This document shows positions 1 to 7,082 of a DNA stretch of 17,031 bases, piece by piece. Both the position numbers and the translations under genes were made by a program. This stretch comes from SVEL01 sp045126215 (lineage in GTDB: Bacteria > Bacillota > Clostridia > Lachnospirales > Lachnospiraceae): the NCBI GenBank assembly GCA_045126215.1, contig JBGVOD010000015.1, positions 1 through 17,031 of the forward strand, written 5' to 3'. How positions within the stretch are numbered: the first letter of the stretch is position 1; every line of letters begins with the position of its first letter. The notes under the pieces were generated by a model. It did no database searches, was not told the DNA's origin, and worked only from the letters and a program-made list of their open reading frames with translations.

Positions 1-146
1 AAAAAAGAGAAATAGTACGGTAGAGAGCTTAGTCCGTTTGCAACATCAGAACCATAGTTTACACTTAATAAAATTGCAAAAATAAACCATATTTTTCGTG
101 CCTTTCTATTTGCCTTTTCTTTGAAAATAATCGGATTGTAATTCAT
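1..146 (-). CDS. N-terminus of a membrane protein, possibly a methyl-accepting chemotaxis receptor (partial)
   Basis: The reading frame starts at an ATG (complement of 144-146) and stays open to the left edge, giving 48 residues. It is preceded by a full AAGGAGG ribosome binding site (complement of 152-158) five bases before the start. The peptide begins MNYNPIIFKEKANRKARKIW, a basic cytoplasmic stretch, followed by a hydrophobic segment (about residues 20-31, WFIFAILLSVNYG) and then LSSLPYYFSFF, which looks like the start of another membrane span. I recall this type of N-terminus from multi-span chemotaxis receptors of Lachnospiraceae, but the signalling domain lies outside the window. That it is a membrane protein gene is well supported; the receptor call is a recollection without a search. 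Confidence 0.6.
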   Translation of the reverse strand, partial: MNYNPIIFKEKANRKARKIWFIFAILLSVNYGSDVANGLSSLPYYFSF

Positions 147-224
147 AATAACCTCCTTATATCTTTAAACGTATAGTTGTAGATATATTTATTAAATTTG
201 TATCACGTTATACTAATATGTAAA

Positions 225-254
225 ATTATACCATATCATTGATGCAATTGACAA
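225..254 (-). promoter_or_regulatory. Candidate sigma-A promoter of the leftmost minus-strand gene
   Basis: Read on the minus strand, TTGTCA (complement of 249-254) and TATAAT (complement of 225-230) are separated by 18 bases. Transcription would begin near 218, leaving an untranslated leader of about 70 bases before the ATG at 146. The -10 is perfect and the -35 matches five of six consensus bases. Spacing is one base longer than ideal. Confidence 0.55.
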
Positions 255-312
255 TTGATTTTTATTTGTTGGAATTCTCTTTATAAAGGGGATGATATTT
301 TTTTATTCTTAA

Positions 313-615
313 AATCTTTCTATACTCTTTTTTGTTACAAAAAGTAAAGATGTCAGCTCTTTAATAAATAATCAAGATATAAGCGGTAAATCGCTAAATC
401 AACAAGAAAAATTTTCAGAAGAAACAGCTTAGAAAGAAGAAAATAAAAATACAAGTGGTAAATACCTAAAACAACAAGATTAGACTTAAAAAGAAACAGC
501 TCAAAAAACAGCTTAGAAAGGAGAAAAGCAAGATATAAGCGGTAAATACTTAAAATAACAGGAAAGAAAAGATAAAAAACTAATAAAAAAGAGACCTCGC
601 CCAACAATTTATTAG
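313..615 (+). pseudogene. Degenerate repeat tract, probable relic of a Gln/Lys-rich repeat gene
   Basis: Read in the plus frame that contains codon 373-375, this stretch shows three diverged copies of a unit beginning near 373, 445 and 529, with the core (Q)DISGKYLKQQ. The frame has five in-frame stops, at 430, 481, 487, 514 and 556. At 556 the other two copies have CAA, so TAA there looks like a decayed glutamine codon. The TAG at 514 lies opposite CAA in a neighbouring 12-base duplication (496-507 versus 508-519). Other differences between copies are largely synonymous C/T changes (AGC/AGT, CTA/TTA), which suggests this frame was once under protein selection. No start codon or ribosome binding site is visible, and an in-frame stop lies at 310. 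The last codons run into the terminator of the opposite gene. An 84-codon hydrophobic minus-strand frame (353-607, TTG start) overlaps; it starts inside a terminator and has no ribosome binding site, so I regard it as a shadow. Product unknown. Confidence 0.35.
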
Positions 616-639
616 TTTATTTGTTAAAGCGACAGCCTC
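585..639 (-). terminator. Rho-independent terminator of the large activase gene
   Basis: The arms are 591-607 and 621-639. On the minus-strand transcript GAGGCTGTCGC and TTTAACAA pair with TTGTTGGGCGAGGTCTC. This gives about 17 base pairs including G-U wobbles, with one bulged base in each of two places. A run of six U follows (complement of 585-590). The stem begins seven bases after the stop codon at 646-648. Position, stem and U-tract fit a strong intrinsic terminator. The plus-strand side has only a weak T-rich tail, so I do not call it bidirectional. Confidence 0.8.
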
Positions 640-645
640 ATTACA

Positions 646-3600
646 TTATTTTTCAATATTTTTATTTGCAGTAGCAAGCATAAGTTTAATTCTATTAAGC
701 TGGTTTACTTCAGATGCACCTGGGTCGTAGTCAACAGCAACAATGTTTGCTTCAGGATGACGTAAGCGAAGCTCTTTTATTACACCTTTACCTACCACAT
801 GGTTTGGAAGACAACCAAATGGCTGAGCACATACAATATTTGGAACACCAACATGGATAAGCTCTAACATTTCACCTGTTAAGAACCATCCTTCACCAGT
901 CTGATTTCCGATTGAAACAATTGAAGAAGCATCTTTTGCAAGCTCTTCAATATGTGAAGGTGGAGTAAAGTGTTTACTCTTTTCCAACTCTTTTCTTGCA
1001 GGTTTTCTAAGATACTCTAGAAAATGGATTCCAAGGTTACTTATACGTGCAGATTTCTTTGACATTCCAAGGTAATCAGCTTTGAAGTTTGAATTGTAAA
1101 AGCTGTATAAGAAGAAGTCAAGTAAATCTGGCATTACAGCTTCGGCACCTTCTGATTCAAGTAATTCAACAAGATAGTTATTAGCTGAAGGAAGGAATTT
1201 TACTAAAATTTCACCAACAATACCAACTCTTGGTTTAACAAGTGATTCATCTATTGGAAGAGCATCGAATTCCTTAACAATATTTCTTAAGTTCTTCTTA
1301 AACTTTCTGAAACCAAAGCCTTTCTTTGTAAGCTGTTCTGTACAAATCTTAACCCATTTTTCGTGTAAAGCATCAGCAGAACCTTTTTCTAATTCATATG
1401 GTCTCATATGATAAAGAACTCTCATAAATACATCACCATATATTAGAGCCTGCATACCTTTAACGGCAAGTCCGGGAGTTATTTTGAAACCGCTATTTTT
1501 TTCAAGACCTTGTACACTTAATGAAATAACAGGAATGTGTTGCAATCCGGCTTTTTCCAATGCTCTTCTAATGAAACCAATATAGTTTGATGCACGACAT
1601 CCACCACCTGTCTGAGTGATAACAAGTGCAGTTTTATTTAAGTCATATTCTCCGGAGAGGAGAGCTTCCATCATCATACCTACAACGATTAATGAAGGAT
1701 AACATGCATCGTTATTAACATATTTTAGACCTACGTCAACAGCACTTTTACATTTAGCTTTGTAATCAGCAGCTTTTGTATCTGCCTGTAACATTTTTAC
1801 GTTTAATCCTTCAGACCTTAAAGCTGGTTCAAGAAGTTCAAAATGGATTGGACTCATTTGAGGAACGAGAATAGTATAACCGCTGTCTCTCATTTCCTGT
1901 GTGAACTCTACACGGTTTATATTTGAAGGCTTAATGTTTCTTGTGATTTTCTTTTTATCTCTAACATTAAGTGCAGAAATAAGTGATCTGATTCTTATAC
2001 GTGCAGCACCTAAATTATTTACTTCATCAATCTTTAATACTGTGTATATTTTTCCAGATTTAGAAAGTATATCATTTACACAATCTGTTGTAACAGCATC
2101 AAGACCACAACCAAAAGAGTTAAGCTGAATAATATCAAGATTTTCGCGAGTTTTAACAAAGTTAGCAGCTCTGTACAATCTTGAATGATACATCCACTGG
2201 TCCATTACAATAAGAGGACGTTCAACTTCTGCAAGGTGAGAAACACTGTCTTCTGTAAGAACAGCAATACCATATGAAGTAATGAGTTCAGGAATACCGT
2301 GATTGATTTCTGGGTCGATATGGTATGGACGACCACAAAGGACAATACCACGTTTTCCAGTTTCATCAAGATATTTTAATGTTTCTTCGCCTTTCTTTTG
2401 AATCTGTTCTTTGACAGAGAGAAGTTCTTTATATCCTTTATGAGCAGCACTTGTTATTTCTTCTGTTGGAATATTATATGCTTCTGTAAATATATCTACA
2501 AGACGATTTGTTAATACTTCCTCGTCTGTAAATGCTATGAAAGGATTCATAAAGTTTATATCTTCATTTTTAATTTCTTCAACATTGTTCTTAATGTTTT
2601 CAGCATATGATGTAACGATAGGACAGTTGAAGTGATTATTTGCACTTGGTGTTTCGTTTCTTTCATATGGAACACAAGGGTAGAAGATGAATTTTATACC
2701 ATTTTTGATGAGCCAAGAGATATGTCCATGTGCAAGCTTTGCAGGATAACATTCAGACTCACTTGGTATTGATTCTATACCTAACTCATATATCTTACGT
2801 GTTGAGATAGGAGAAAGTACAACTCTGAATCCAAGCTCCTTGAAGAATGTAGCCCAGAAAGGATAGTTCTCATACATATTTAAAACTCTAGGAATACCAA
2901 CTGTACCTCTTGGGGCTTTATCTTCTGTAAGTGATTCATATCCAAATACAAGTTTGTTCTTGTAATCAAAGAGATTTGGTATATTATTTGTATTTTTTGA
3001 TTTTCCAAGACCACGTTCACATCTGTTTCCAGTAATATACTGTCTGCCACCGGTAAACTTATTTATTGTTAATAAACAGCTGTTTGTACAACCTTTACAT
3101 CTTGCCATATTTGTTTCAAATGTAAGATTTGTGATGTCTTCAATTGAAAGCATTGTAGACTTTTTACCTTCTTCGTAGCGTTCTCTTGCAACAAGAGCTG
3201 CACCGAAGGCACCCATAATACCTGCAATATCAGGTCTTACAGCATTGCATCCAGCGATTTTTTCAAAGCTTCTAAGTACGGCATCGTTATAGAATGTACC
3301 ACCCTGTACAACAACTTTCTTTCCAAGGTCTTTCGCATCTGTAAGCTTAATAACCTTAAATAAAGCATTCTTGATAACGGAGTATGCAAGACCTGCTGAA
3401 ATATCATCAACAGTAGCACCTTCTTTTTGGGCCTGTTTTACATTTGAATTCATAAAAACAGTACATCTTGTTCCAAGATCAATTGGATTTTCTGCAAATA
3501 AAGCAGCTTTTGCAAAGTCCTGAACAGAATAATTAAGAGATTTTGCAAAAGTTTCTATGAATGAACCACAACCTGATGAACATGCTTCATTTAACTGAAC

Positions 3601-4914
3601 GCTGTCAACCGTGTTATTTTTAATACGGATACACTTCATATCCTGACCACCAATGTCTAAGATACAGTCTACATCAGGCTCGAAGAAAGCAGCAGCATAG
3701 TAATGTGAAACTGTTTCAACTTCACCTTCATCTAATTGAAGAGCAGCTTTAATTAAATGTTCACCATAGCCTGTTGAACATGAATAAACAATCTTTGCAT
3801 CCTTTGGAAGGAGAGAATAAATCTCCTTTATTGATTTAATAGTAGTAGCAAGAGGGCTACCATTATTGCTTGAATAGAATGAATATAATAATGAACCATC
3901 TTCGCCAACTAATGCAACCTTTGTAGTTGTTGAACCGGCATCAATACCAAGATAACAATTACCTTTATATGTAGATAGTTCAGCCGTCTTTACACAATGT
4001 TTGTTATGACGTTCTGTGAATAGGTCATAATCTTTCTTTGATGAAAAGAGTGGTTCCATACGCTTTACTTCAAATTCCATCTTAATACCATTAGAAAGCT
4101 TATCAATTAATTCATCAATATATATAGAATTGTCGTCTTTTGCATTTAAAGCTGAACCTGTTGCTGCAAACAAATGAGAATGAGAAGGAGCAATAATATG
4201 TTCATCTGTTAATTTCAAAGTTCTGATAAACGCATTTTTCAATTCTGAAAGGAAGTGAAGAGGACCACCAAGAAATGCTACATTACCCCTAATTGGTTTA
4301 CCACATGCCAAACCGGATATTGTCTGATTAACAACGGCTTGGAAAATAGATGCAGACAAATCTTCTTTTGTTGCACCTTCATTAATAAGTGGCTGAATAT
4401 CTGTTTTGGCAAAAACACCACAACGAGCTGCAATAGGGTATATAGCCTTGTAGTTTTTTGCATATTCATTTAATCCTGAAGCATCTGTTTGTAATAATGA
4501 AGCCATCTGGTCAATAAATGAACCTGTACCACCAGCACAGATACCATTCATACGCTGCTCAACACCATTTGTGAAATAAATAATCTTTGCATCTTCTCCA
4601 CCAAGCTCAATAGCAACATCAGTCTGTGGCGCATAATCATTTAATGCTGTAGATACAGCGACAACTTCCTGTACAAAAGGTATATTTAAATGTTTTGATA
4701 AAGTTAAACCACCTGAACCGGTAATGCTTGGATTAAGTAAAATGTTATCTTTTAATTCATTCCTTGCTTTTACCAGTAATGATGATAAAGTCTCCTGTAT
4801 ATTTGCATAATGTCTTTCATAATCAGAAAAAACAATATTGTTGTTAGTATCAAGTATTGCAATTTTAACGGTTGTAGAACCTATATCAACACCTAATCTA
4901 AAGCTCTTACTCAT
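646..4914 (-). CDS. Large 2-hydroxyacyl-CoA dehydratase activase/dehydratase-like fusion protein (1422 aa)
   Basis: The protein has two BcrAD/BadF/HgdC-type ATPase modules. Module one begins at residue 8 (GVDIGSTTVK) and module two near 323 (GIDAGSTTTK). Each keeps the two cysteines that bind the activator's [4Fe-4S] cluster: Cys126/Cys165 (CAGGTGSF, RCGVF) and Cys445/Cys484 (CSSGCGSF, RCTVF). A separate cysteine group follows at 606, 609, 613 and 632. The C-terminal 750 residues carry a DUF2229-like region (about 670-770, SESECYPAKLAHGH) and dehydratase-subunit-like segments (NDACYPS near 1070, TQTGGGCRASNY near 1100). Known activators use ATP to drive an electron into a radical dehydratase. 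The substrate of this long form is not established to my knowledge. The ATG at 4914 was chosen because AAGGAG lies six bases upstream. An in-frame ATG at 4953 would lie upstream of the expected transcription start. The gene stands alone with its own promoter and terminator. Confidence 0.9.
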   Translation of the reverse strand: MSKSFRLGVDIGSTTVKIAILDTNNNIVFSDYERHYANIQETLSSLLVKARNELKDNILLNPSITGSGGLTLSKHLNIPFVQEVVAVSTALNDYAPQTDVAIELGGEDAKIIYFTNGVEQRMNGICAGGTGSFIDQMASLLQTDASGLNEYAKNYKAIYPIAARCGVFAKTDIQPLINEGATKEDLSASIFQAVVNQTISGLACGKPIRGNVAFLGGPLHFLSELKNAFIRTLKLTDEHIIAPSHSHLFAATGSALNAKDDNSIYIDELIDKLSNGIKMEFEVKRMEPLFSSKKDYDLFTERHNKHCVKTAELSTYKGNCYLGIDAGSTTTKVALVGEDGSLLYSFYSSNNGSPLATTIKSIKEIYSLLPKDAKIVYSCSTGYGEHLIKAALQLDEGEVETVSHYYAAAFFEPDVDCILDIGGQDMKCIRIKNNTVDSVQLNEACSSGCGSFIETFAKSLNYSVQDFAKAALFAENPIDLGTRCTVFMNSNVKQAQKEGATVDDISAGLAYSVIKNALFKVIKLTDAKDLGKKVVVQGGTFYNDAVLRSFEKIAGCNAVRPDIAGIMGAFGAALVARERYEEGKKSTMLSIEDITNLTFETNMARCKGCTNSCLLTINKFTGGRQYITGNRCERGLGKSKNTNNIPNLFDYKNKLVFGYESLTEDKAPRGTVGIPRVLNMYENYPFWATFFKELGFRVVLSPISTRKIYELGIESIPSESECYPAKLAHGHISWLIKNGIKFIFYPCVPYERNETPSANNHFNCPIVTSYAENIKNNVEEIKNEDINFMNPFIAFTDEEVLTNRLVDIFTEAYNIPTEEITSAAHKGYKELLSVKEQIQKKGEETLKYLDETGKRGIVLCGRPYHIDPEINHGIPELITSYGIAVLTEDSVSHLAEVERPLIVMDQWMYHSRLYRAANFVKTRENLDIIQLNSFGCGLDAVTTDCVNDILSKSGKIYTVLKIDEVNNLGAARIRIRSLISALNVRDKKKITRNIKPSNINRVEFTQEMRDSGYTILVPQMSPIHFELLEPALRSEGLNVKMLQADTKAADYKAKCKSAVDVGLKYVNNDACYPSLIVVGMMMEALLSGEYDLNKTALVITQTGGGCRASNYIGFIRRALEKAGLQHIPVISLSVQGLEKNSGFKITPGLAVKGMQALIYGDVFMRVLYHMRPYELEKGSADALHEKWVKICTEQLTKKGFGFRKFKKNLRNIVKEFDALPIDESLVKPRVGIVGEILVKFLPSANNYLVELLESEGAEAVMPDLLDFFLYSFYNSNFKADYLGMSKKSARISNLGIHFLEYLRKPARKELEKSKHFTPPSHIEELAKDASSIVSIGNQTGEGWFLTGEMLELIHVGVPNIVCAQPFGCLPNHVVGKGVIKELRLRHPEANIVAVDYDPGASEVNQLNRIKLMLATANKNIEK

Positions 4915-4953
4915 ATGTGACTCCTTCTTTTGTCTTTTTACGCAATCCTTCAC

Positions 4954-4982
4954 ATTATAGTATATTTAAAATAAAGTTTCAA
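4954..4982 (-). promoter_or_regulatory. Sigma-A promoter of the large activase gene
   Basis: On the minus strand TTGAAA (complement of 4977-4982) and TATAAT (complement of 4954-4959) are separated by exactly 17 bases. Transcription should begin near 4947, about 33 bases before the ATG at 4914. This placement excludes the longer reading frame beginning at 4953. Confidence 0.75.
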
Positions 4983-5078
4983 GATGTTTTGGGGCTGTTA
5001 TTTCCTATTTATTTGTTGTTTTGTTTGCCTTTTATGGCTGAAAGAATACTGTATGAATTATCAAAAGTCTTTTCTTTG

Positions 5079-5087
5079 CATAGAATA
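5079..5087 (+). promoter_or_regulatory. Sigma-E/sigma-K-like -10 element before the LysM gene
   Basis: CATAGAATA matches the mother-cell sporulation -10 pattern CATANNNTA. It sits 26 bases before the chosen start codon at 5114. I could not find a convincing -35 partner. The element is short and could be chance in AT-rich DNA, but the coat-like character of the gene makes a mother-cell promoter plausible. Confidence 0.35.
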
Positions 5088-5113
5088 AAATGAATAAAAT
5101 TTTTGGAGAAGTT

Positions 5114-5746
5114 ATGGCTGAAAAAATATGTAATTGTAGAGAGTGTAATGGAAAGGTACATGTAATTGGTGTAGGTGACACATTGTACTTACTAAGCCGC
5201 TACTACAATGTTACAGTAGGTGAACTCGTTAGAGCAAATAAAGGCATAAATCCATATAATTTAACTGTTGGTGAGAAAATATGCATTCCTGTAAGAGGTA
5301 TGTCGGGTGGAAATATGAATAATAATATGGATGATGACAGTATGAGAAATGATGGTATGAGAAATGATGAAATGAGAAATACTGAAATGAGAAACGATGA
5401 TGATAGAAATGATGATAGAAGGTACGATGATAGGAGAAATGACAATAGAAGAAACGACGATAGAAGGTACGATGATAGGAGAAATGATGATATGAGAAAT
5501 GATGATAGAAGAAATGACAATATGAGAAATAATTGTATGTATGACGAAAAGTGTGAAAGACATTATATGTATGATGGTAAGATGAATGCAAACTCTGTTC
5601 CGGATGAAAAAAGAGATATCAAGACAGTAGATAATTATGATATAGAATTTCTTGAGGTGGAAAATGAAGAGATGTCTATGAAAGAGGCTGTTGAAAAAAT
5701 GACTGTGAAAGAATTTGCCGAATATATTAAAAAGAGCTATTTGTAA
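5114..5746 (+). CDS. LysM-domain protein with pentapeptide-repeat linker, probable spore coat/cortex-associated protein
   Basis: The 210-residue protein has a Cys-rich start (MAEKICNCRECNG), then one LysM domain at about residues 14-60 (VIGVGDTLYLLSRYYNV through VGEKICIPV), which binds peptidoglycan. Residues 77-140 are a charged low-complexity block of RND-type pentapeptides. A C-terminal segment at 180-210 (TVKEFAEYIKK) looks like a short folded or docking helix. There is no signal peptide or membrane span, so peptidoglycan binding would be from the mother-cell side, as for SafA/SpoVID-type coat proteins. That role is inferred from architecture, the CATAGAATA element and spoIVA nearby. The start at 5114 is preferred over the in-frame ATG at 5090, because GGAG lies five bases before it and the upstream ATG has no ribosome binding site. 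Minus-strand frames across the repeat are shadows. Confidence 0.8.
   Translation: MAEKICNCRECNGKVHVIGVGDTLYLLSRYYNVTVGELVRANKGINPYNLTVGEKICIPVRGMSGGNMNNNMDDDSMRNDGMRNDEMRNTEMRNDDDRNDDRRYDDRRNDNRRNDDRRYDDRRNDDMRNDDRRNDNMRNNCMYDEKCERHYMYDGKMNANSVPDEKRDIKTVDNYDIEFLEVENEEMSMKEAVEKMTVKEFAEYIKKSYL
5342..5533 (+). repeat. Intragenic 15-bp tandem repeat (RND pentapeptides) with a 45-bp higher-order period
   Basis: The block encodes residues 77-140 of the LysM protein as variations on (M/R)RND(x), 15 bases per unit. A longer identical stretch beginning TAGAAGGTACGATGATAGG at 5416 recurs at 5461, exactly 45 bases (three units) later. This indicates recent duplication of a three-unit block. Such tracts change copy number easily by slippage or recombination. 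Confidence 0.85.
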
Positions 5747-5767
5747 TAGAACTAGAGGGTGAAGATT

Positions 5768-5887
5768 TATAATTCCGCTGAGCTGAGATATGTTACCTTA
5801 ATTATAAGGTTAGGATGTCAATATACCTTTTGGAATTTACGCCAATATAATTAAAAAGTTCACATCATACAGCTCAGAGGAATTATA
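5768..5887 (+). repeat. 120-bp inverted-repeat element: structured RNA leader or MITE-like element
   Basis: The ends are an 18-bp inverted repeat with one mismatch. The left arm, 5768-5785, begins TATAATTCC and continues into CTGAGCTG. The right arm, 5870-5887, begins CAGCTCAG and ends GGAATTATA. Inside are TATG/CATA (5789-5792 with 5866-5869), a hairpin ACCTTA/TAAGGT (5795-5810), GATGT/ACATC (5814-5818 with 5862-5866) and a small TTGG/CCAA hairpin. GATGT/ACATC shares base 5866 with TATG/CATA. The whole can fold as a branched RNA. Terminal TA at each outer end would also fit a small non-autonomous transposon with TA target duplication. I do not recognise it as a known riboswitch class. No gene lies in the surrounding 5747-6055 apart from a ten-codon frame at 5887. 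Confidence 0.6.
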
Positions 5888-5920
5888 TGAAAATAGGGAT
5901 AAAGAGTTACAATGTTTAAT

Positions 5921-5949
5921 TTGACATTTTGTCAGGCAAAAATTATAAT
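5921..5949 (+). promoter_or_regulatory. Consensus sigma-A promoter before the pseudo-rhomboid gene
   Basis: TTGACA at 5921-5926 and TATAAT at 5944-5949 are separated by 17 bases, a perfect match to the housekeeping consensus. Transcription should start near 5956, giving a leader of about 100 bases before the ATG at 6056. This may be the main promoter for the rhomboid-like gene and, by read-through, the polyamine genes. Confidence 0.8.
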
Positions 5950-6055
5950 ATCAATGTTGCTATTTCAGAAATAAGAGGTCGAATGTTTTATGGTTAGATG
6001 AAGATATGGCTTTATAGTCTGAAAGATATAATATGAAATTAAAAAGGAAAAAAAT

Positions 6056-6967
6056 ATGTTAGATAAATTAGAAAGAAAATATGGTAATTTTGGAATAAGA
6101 AATCTTACGGTTTATATACTTATTGCTTATGCAATAGGTTATTTAACAGAAGTTATTAATCCTACATTATATTCAATGCTTATTATGAATCCGGAGAAAA
6201 TATTCGAAGGACAAGTATGGAGATTGTTTACGTGGATTTGTACAGTACCCCAGTCACTTGATATATTTACAATATTTATGTTTATGTTTTTTTATTTTGT
6301 TGGTACAAACCTTGAAAGAACATGGGGGACATTCAGGTACACAGTATTTATTTTATCAGGTATCGTTTTTATGACAGTAGGAGCCGTTGCAATTTATGGT
6401 ATAACATATTTTGTTGGTCCTTCTTGTGAACTTGGTATGGGAGGAATTAATCTTCCAATTAGCACATATTATATTAACTTGTCATCTTTTCTTGCCTTTG
6501 CAATGATATATGGAGATACAGTTGTTTATTTTATGTTTGTTTTACCATTGAAGGTAAAATACCTTGCAGTTGTAGATTTATTACTCATTGGTTATGATCT
6601 TGTACGTTTGGAATCAACAATAAATTTATATAAAGAATCATATGGCGCAGGAGCAGATATTACACGATATACGATAGAGTATATATGGTGCTATAGAATT
6701 GTTGTATTATTATCAATTTTAAACTTTGCATTTTTCTATTTTGGATTGAGAAAGAGAAGAAGACTGCCAAAATCACATATCAAGAAGAGAAATGAGTTTA
6801 GACAGCAGGTAAGAGTGATGAGACCTGCATCTAATTCACATAAATGTTATATTTGTGGTAGAACAAGCGAAACAAATCCAGAATTAGTATTCAGATTTTG
6901 CTCAAAGTGTAATGGTAATTATGAATATTGTCAGGAACATTTATTTACACATCAGCATGTTGAATGA
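6056..6967 (+). CDS. Rhomboid-like multi-span membrane protein with C-terminal Cys/His (zinc-binding-like) tail, apparently protease-dead
   Basis: The 303-residue protein has about six hydrophobic segments, roughly at 15-33, 66-83, 95-120, 138-162, 166-182 and 212-231. Rhomboid landmarks are visible: the amphipathic VWRLFTW (54-60) and the loop NLERTWGTFRY (85-95). The catalytic GxSG serine motif is absent; the corresponding span reads INLSSFLAFAM (140-150). I see no histidine in the later spans, so proteolysis is unlikely. A basic stretch (RKRRR, 232-236) leads to a cytoplasmic tail with Cys264, Cys267, Cys282, Cys285, Cys292, His295, His299 and His301, a spacing that suggests one or two zinc sites. 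AGGA seven bases upstream supports the start. The gene is 115 bases ahead of speD on the same strand. A role as a membrane chaperone or adaptor is inference. Confidence 0.75.
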   Translation: MLDKLERKYGNFGIRNLTVYILIAYAIGYLTEVINPTLYSMLIMNPEKIFEGQVWRLFTWICTVPQSLDIFTIFMFMFFYFVGTNLERTWGTFRYTVFILSGIVFMTVGAVAIYGITYFVGPSCELGMGGINLPISTYYINLSSFLAFAMIYGDTVVYFMFVLPLKVKYLAVVDLLLIGYDLVRLESTINLYKESYGAGADITRYTIEYIWCYRIVVLLSILNFAFFYFGLRKRRRLPKSHIKKRNEFRQQVRVMRPASNSHKCYICGRTSETNPELVFRFCSKCNGNYEYCQEHLFTHQHVE

Positions 6968-6975
6968 GGTTTTAC

Positions 6976-7004
6976 TTGATTATTTAACCATTATATGGTA
7001 TTGT
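6976..7004 (+). promoter_or_regulatory. Weak candidate promoter for the polyamine operon
   Basis: TTGATT at 6976-6981 and TATTGT at 6999-7004 are spaced 17 bases apart, each matching four of six consensus bases. It lies in the 115-base gap between the rhomboid-like gene and speD. The gap has no clear terminator, so read-through from 5921 is also possible. Confidence 0.3.
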
Positions 7005-7030
7005 TCTTGTGCAATATTACGTATGTTTAT

Positions 7031-7051
7031 GTACTTAAAGATTTCAAGTAC
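7031..7051 (+). other. Small hairpin in the speD leader
   Basis: GTACTT (7031-7036) pairs with AAGTAC (7046-7051) around a loop containing AAAGATTT. A competing pairing joins AAGATTT (7038-7044) to AAATCTT (7062-7068), so two mutually exclusive hairpins can form just before the speD ribosome binding site. There is no U-tract, so it is not an ordinary terminator. Regulation is speculative. Confidence 0.3.
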
Positions 7052-7082
7052 GTTTAAATATAAATCTTAATAAGAAAGAAGG

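Noticed and set aside
274..304. Plus-strand palindrome (ATTCTCTTTA/TAAAGGGGAT) followed by seven T, resembling a terminator
   Set aside because: No plus-strand gene lies upstream of it in the window, and the stem has several wobble pairs, so I cannot assign it to any transcript.
353..607. 84-codon hydrophobic minus-strand reading frame
   Set aside because: It starts with TTG inside the activase terminator, has no ribosome binding site, and its repeats mirror the plus-strand relic units, where differences between copies look synonymous.
4953..4953. Longer start for the large activase at 4953
   Set aside because: The -10 of its promoter lies at 4954-4959, so this ATG would not be transcribed; the ATG at 4914 has AAGGAG at correct spacing.
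5203..5591. Three long minus-strand frames across the LysM gene
   Set aside because: They are products of the 15-base repeat, which keeps several frames open; the plus frame has a ribosome binding site, LysM domain and unique C-terminus.
5780..5830. CTGAGA and nearby ACC/GGAT bases suggesting a TPP riboswitch
   Set aside because: The second conserved TPP segment (ACCTGATCTGGATAAT-like) is missing, and the downstream genes are not thiamine genes.
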